From Pseudomonadota bacterium (GTDB lineage: Bacteria > Desulfobacterota > Binatia > UBA1149): a stretch of DNA of 64,000 nt. The DNA is taken from NCBI GenBank assembly GCA_014382245.1, contig JACNKC010000115.1, positions 17,345 through 81,344 on the forward strand. Direction: 5' to 3'. The notes beneath the pieces are model-generated. The model did not search any database. It saw only the letters and a list, made by a program, of their open reading frames with translations, and had not been told where the DNA came from. Shown piece by piece: positions 61,724 to 64,000 of the stretch. The translations under genes and the position numbers were made by a program. The first letter of the stretch is position 1. The number at the start of each line of letters is the position of its first letter.

Positions 61724-62550
61724 GCATCTTGTCGCGCATAGCGAGTAACCGGCTCACGCTGGCCGGTGGCGTGATGGTGGCCTTGCTGTTTGCCGTGGCG
61801 GTGCTGGCACCGGTGATTTCGCCCTACGACCCGGGTGCCGTTAATACCCAGGCGATACTCGAAGCGCCATCGTTAGCGCACCCGCTGGGCACCGACGGCA
61901 TAGGCCGCGACGTGCTCAGCCGCATGATTTACGGCGCGAGGGTTTCGCTGATGGTGGGTTTCGTAGCCGTGGGTATCGCCAGCCTGATCGGCGTGCTGCT
62001 CGGTTCTACGGCCGGTTACTTCGGCGGCATGATCGACGCCGTCATCATGCGCTTCGTGGACGTGATGCTCTGCTTCCCGTCCTTCTTTCTCATACTGGCC
62101 GTGATAGCTTTTCTCGACGCCAGCATCTGGAACATCATGGTCGTGATCGGGCTTACCTCGTGGATGGGAGTGTGCCGGCTGGTGCGGGCCGAGTTCATGG
62201 CCCTGCGCAGCCGCGAGTTCATGCTGGCCGCCGAGGGCCTGGGCCTGCCCTCGTTACGCATCATGCTCAGGCACGGGTTGCCCAACGCAATGGCGCCGGT
62301 GTTCGTGGCCTTCATCCTGGGCGTGGCCGGCGCTATCCTCACCGAAAGCGCGCTCAGCTTCCTGGGCATAGGCGTGCAGCCGCCGGACCCGAGCTGGGGC
62401 AACATTCTCACCGAGGGCAAGAACACCATAGAGGTGGCCTGGTGGCTGTCGGTCTGTCCTGGCGTGGCCATTCTGCTGACTGTGCTCGCGTACAACCTGC
62501 TGGGCGAGGGCTTGCGCGATGTCCTCGACCCGAGGCTGAAGGAGGGCTGA
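61720..62550 (+). CDS. dppC: Dipeptide-type ABC transporter permease
   Basis: 276 residues. The DppC/OppC N-terminal helix ([27 protein letters not shown]), [28 protein letters not shown], and the EAA loop [31 protein letters not shown]. Ends with [17 protein letters not shown], typical of this subunit. Confidence 0.95.
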   Translation: MSILSRIASNRLTLAGGVMVALLFAVAVLAPVISPYDPGAVNTQAILEAPSLAHPLGTDGIGRDVLSRMIYGARVSLMVGFVAVGIASLIGVLLGSTAGYFGGMIDAVIMRFVDVMLCFPSFFLILAVIAFLDASIWNIMVVIGLTSWMGVCRLVRAEFMALRSREFMLAAEGLGLPSLRIMLRHGLPNAMAPVFVAFILGVAGAILTESALSFLGIGVQPPDPSWGNILTEGKNTIEVAWWLSVCPGVAILLTVLAYNLLGEGLRDVLDPRLKEG

Positions 62551-62555
62551 GGCAG

Positions 62556-63548
62556 GTGGCGGTATTACTCGAGTTACGCGACCTGGTGACGGTGTTCGAC
62601 ACCGCCGACGGCGTGGCGCGGGCGGTTGACGGCGTGAGCTTCAGCATTGATCGTGGCGAGACCCTGGGAGTTGTCGGCGAATCGGGCTGCGGCAAAAGCG
62701 TTACCGCCCTGTCCATCCTGCGCCTGGTGCCCGAGCCGCCCGGCCGCATAGAGAGCGGCAGTGTTCTGTTCCAAGGCGCTGACCTGCTGCACATGAGCGA
62801 GCCCGAGCTGCGCGCCATACGCGGTAACGAAATTGCCATGATCTTCCAGGAGCCCATGACGTCGCTCAACCCGGTTTTCACCGTCGGCTTCCAGGTGGCC
62901 GAGGCCCTGCGATTACACCGGGGGTTGGGCAAGCACGAGGCTGAGCGTGAAGCCGTGCGCATGCTCGAACTGGTCGAGATTCCCGAAGCCGAGTCGCGCG
63001 CGAGGGACTACCCACACCAGCTCAGCGGCGGCATGCGGCAGCGGGTGATGATAGCCATGGCGCTTTCCTGTACCCCGTCCCTGCTCATTGCCGATGAGCC
63101 CACGACCGCGCTCGACGTGACCATACAGGCGCAGATACTCGAGCTACTGGGCGAGCTTCAGCAAAGATTGGGAATGGCACTGCTGCTCATAACCCACGAT
63201 CTCGGTGTTGTGGCCGAGAGGGCCGACAGGGTCATGGTCATGTACGCCGGTCGCGTGGTTGAGCAGGGTCCGGCCGATTCGGTGCTGGGCGGTCCGCGGC
63301 ACCCCTACACCCGTGGGTTGATTGCTTCGCAGCCGCGGCTGGGGGCCACCGGCGAACGGCTGCAGCCCATAGCCGGCATGGTGCCGAGGCTAACCGAGCT
63401 GCCATCGGGCTGCCACTTTCGCACCCGCTGTTCGCTCGCCACCGATCGCTGTGAGCGCGAGGAGCCCCTCCTGGAGGGCGGCGCGCACGAGGTGGCGTGT
63501 TTTGAAACGTGGGCACCGCCGGCGAGCAACGGAGGTGGAAATGGCTGA
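62556..63548 (+). CDS. dppD: Oligopeptide ABC transporter ATP-binding protein (DppD-type)
   Basis: 330 residues from the GTG at 62556, preceded by GGAGGG. The longer open frame runs inside dppC and is not real. Walker [12 protein letters not shown]-loop [17 protein letters not shown], signature [15 protein letters not shown], Walker [15 protein letters not shown] and His-switch [29 protein letters not shown]. The C-terminal Cys-rich oligopeptide-transporter extension [23 protein letters not shown] is present. Overlaps dppF by 8 nt. Confidence 0.95.
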   Translation: MAVLLELRDLVTVFDTADGVARAVDGVSFSIDRGETLGVVGESGCGKSVTALSILRLVPEPPGRIESGSVLFQGADLLHMSEPELRAIRGNEIAMIFQEPMTSLNPVFTVGFQVAEALRLHRGLGKHEAEREAVRMLELVEIPEAESRARDYPHQLSGGMRQRVMIAMALSCTPSLLIADEPTTALDVTIQAQILELLGELQQRLGMALLLITHDLGVVAERADRVMVMYAGRVVEQGPADSVLGGPRHPYTRGLIASQPRLGATGERLQPIAGMVPRLTELPSGCHFRTRCSLATDRCEREEPLLEGGAHEVACFETWAPPASNGGGNG

Positions 63549-64000
63549 AGTCGAGCCGTTGCTCAAGGCCAGGGGCCTGGTGAGGGTGTTCAAGACCGGC
63601 GGCGGTGTGTTAGGCGGTGGCCGTGCCGAACTGCGCGCCGTGGACGGCGTCGACCTGGACGTGTGGCGTGGCGAGACCCTGGGTATTGTCGGCGAGTCGG
63701 GCTGCGGCAAGACCACCCTCGGACGGCTGTTGCTGAGGTTACTCGAGCCAACGGCCGGCAGCGTGGAGTTTGATGGCCAGCAACTCACCGGCTTGTCGCG
63801 TGGGCAACTGCGACCTTTCAGGCGTCGCATGCAGGTCGTCTTCCAGGACCCCTACGCTTCGCTCAACCCGCGCATGCAGGGGGGCCGCATCATAGCCGAG
63901 GGCGTGGAGTGCCCCGGCCTGGCCTCGGGTGCCGAGCTACGCACCCCGGTGCTGGAGCTGAGGGGGAGGGGGGGGGTGGGCGGCGACGCCTGGGGGGCCC
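63541..64000 (+). CDS. dppF: Oligopeptide ABC transporter ATP-binding protein (DppF-type), 3' truncated
   Basis: The first 150 or so residues are present; GGAGGTG ends 2 nt before the ATG. Walker A is [20 protein letters not shown] and the Q-loop is [18 protein letters not shown]. The rest of the gene lies beyond the window. From about 63930 the translated sequence departs from the expected ELL-helix and becomes a Gly/Arg tract, coinciding with runs of G, so the last 40-70 bases may be of poor quality. Confidence 0.9.
   Translation, partial: MAEVEPLLKARGLVRVFKTGGGVLGGGRAELRAVDGVDLDVWRGETLGIVGESGCGKTTLGRLLLRLLEPTAGSVEFDGQQLTGLSRGQLRPFRRRMQVVFQDPYASLNPRMQGGRIIAEGVECPGLASGAELRTPVLELRGRGGVGGDAWGA
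63940..64000. other. Low-quality-looking poly-G sequence at window end
   Basis: Long G runs (GGGGGAGGGGGGGG, then GGGGGGCCC) interrupt dppF where homologues have an ordinary helix. This looks like degraded base calling or an assembly end rather than biology. Confidence 0.5.

Overview
This is a GC-rich, gene-dense 64 kb chromosomal segment carrying about 57 protein-coding genes and no rRNA, tRNA, CRISPR array, phage or insertion sequence that I can see. No gap between genes exceeds about 220 bp. Lipoprotein signals, TolQ/ExbD proteins, a LolB-like protein and a small beta-barrel protein point to a Gram-negative (diderm) bacterium. The gene mix (HpnK-like protein, F420-type luciferase-like oxidoreductase, LinB-like dehalogenase, NorQ/NorD pair, secreted hydrolase with an Ala/Lys/Cys-repeat head) suggests an environmental, probably uncultured, deltaproteobacterium-like lineage (Myxococcota, Desulfobacterota or Binatota type). 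That placement is inference. GTG and TTG starts and 1-8 nt overlaps between genes are common.

Layout. 1-3.2 kb: end of an M20 peptidase, a coiled-coil protein, a lipoprotein and glyoxalase II. 3.2-10.1 kb: a membrane glycosyltransferase, coaE coupled to an acyl-CoA synthetase, ddl divergent from a LysR regulator across an operator-like region, and an LLM oxidoreductase. 10.2-13.8 kb: a coupled run of Smr protein, beta-propeller, CDP-alcohol phosphatidyltransferase and lipoprotein. 13.8-18.7 kb (minus): a tight operon of TonB-like vWA protein, ExbB, two ExbD and a TPR protein. 18.8-24.3 kb: ferredoxin fusion, DEDDh/UvrC-like fusion, ClC channel and HpnK-like protein. 24.3-31.7 kb: mgtE, a GT83-type transferase, a thioredoxin-like protein, a YiiX-like peptidase, an unusual Nramp relative and asd. 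31.9-39.3 kb: DUF3024-like protein, MBL lipoprotein, GT2, Nudix, and the operon enoyl-CoA hydratase / haloalkane dehalogenase / Gfo-Idh oxidoreductase, then a secreted alpha/beta hydrolase. 39.5-45.4 kb: nth, then a minus-strand zinc-ribbon TPR / NorQ / NorD operon. 45.5-48.7 kb: two UPF0104 membrane proteins flanking a DsbA-like lipoprotein. 48.7-56.4 kb: an unrecognised P-loop protein, a JAMM peptidase, a barrel protein, a hydrolase, miaB, moaB-moaD-moaE and a membrane protein. 56.5-64 kb: TPR lipoprotein, LolB-like lipoprotein and a Dpp-type peptide ABC transporter, the last gene cut by the window end.

The most striking item is the minus-strand DsbA-family gene at 46831-47589. It reads as two ORFs only because an in-frame TGA stands where the first cysteine of the CPFC active site is expected. 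The frame continues with Pro-Phe-Cys, a SECIS-like hairpin starts at that TGA, a good sigma70-type promoter lies upstream and a strong terminator lies downstream. I interpret it as a selenocysteine-containing (U-P-F-C) periplasmic lipoprotein thiol oxidoreductase. Other items worth a second look are the vWA/ExbBD energised operon, the orphan NorQ/NorD set, MoaD with a tail beyond its Gly-Gly, the Nramp relative without its metal-binding motifs, and the UvrC-like fusion with a degenerate GIY-YIG site.
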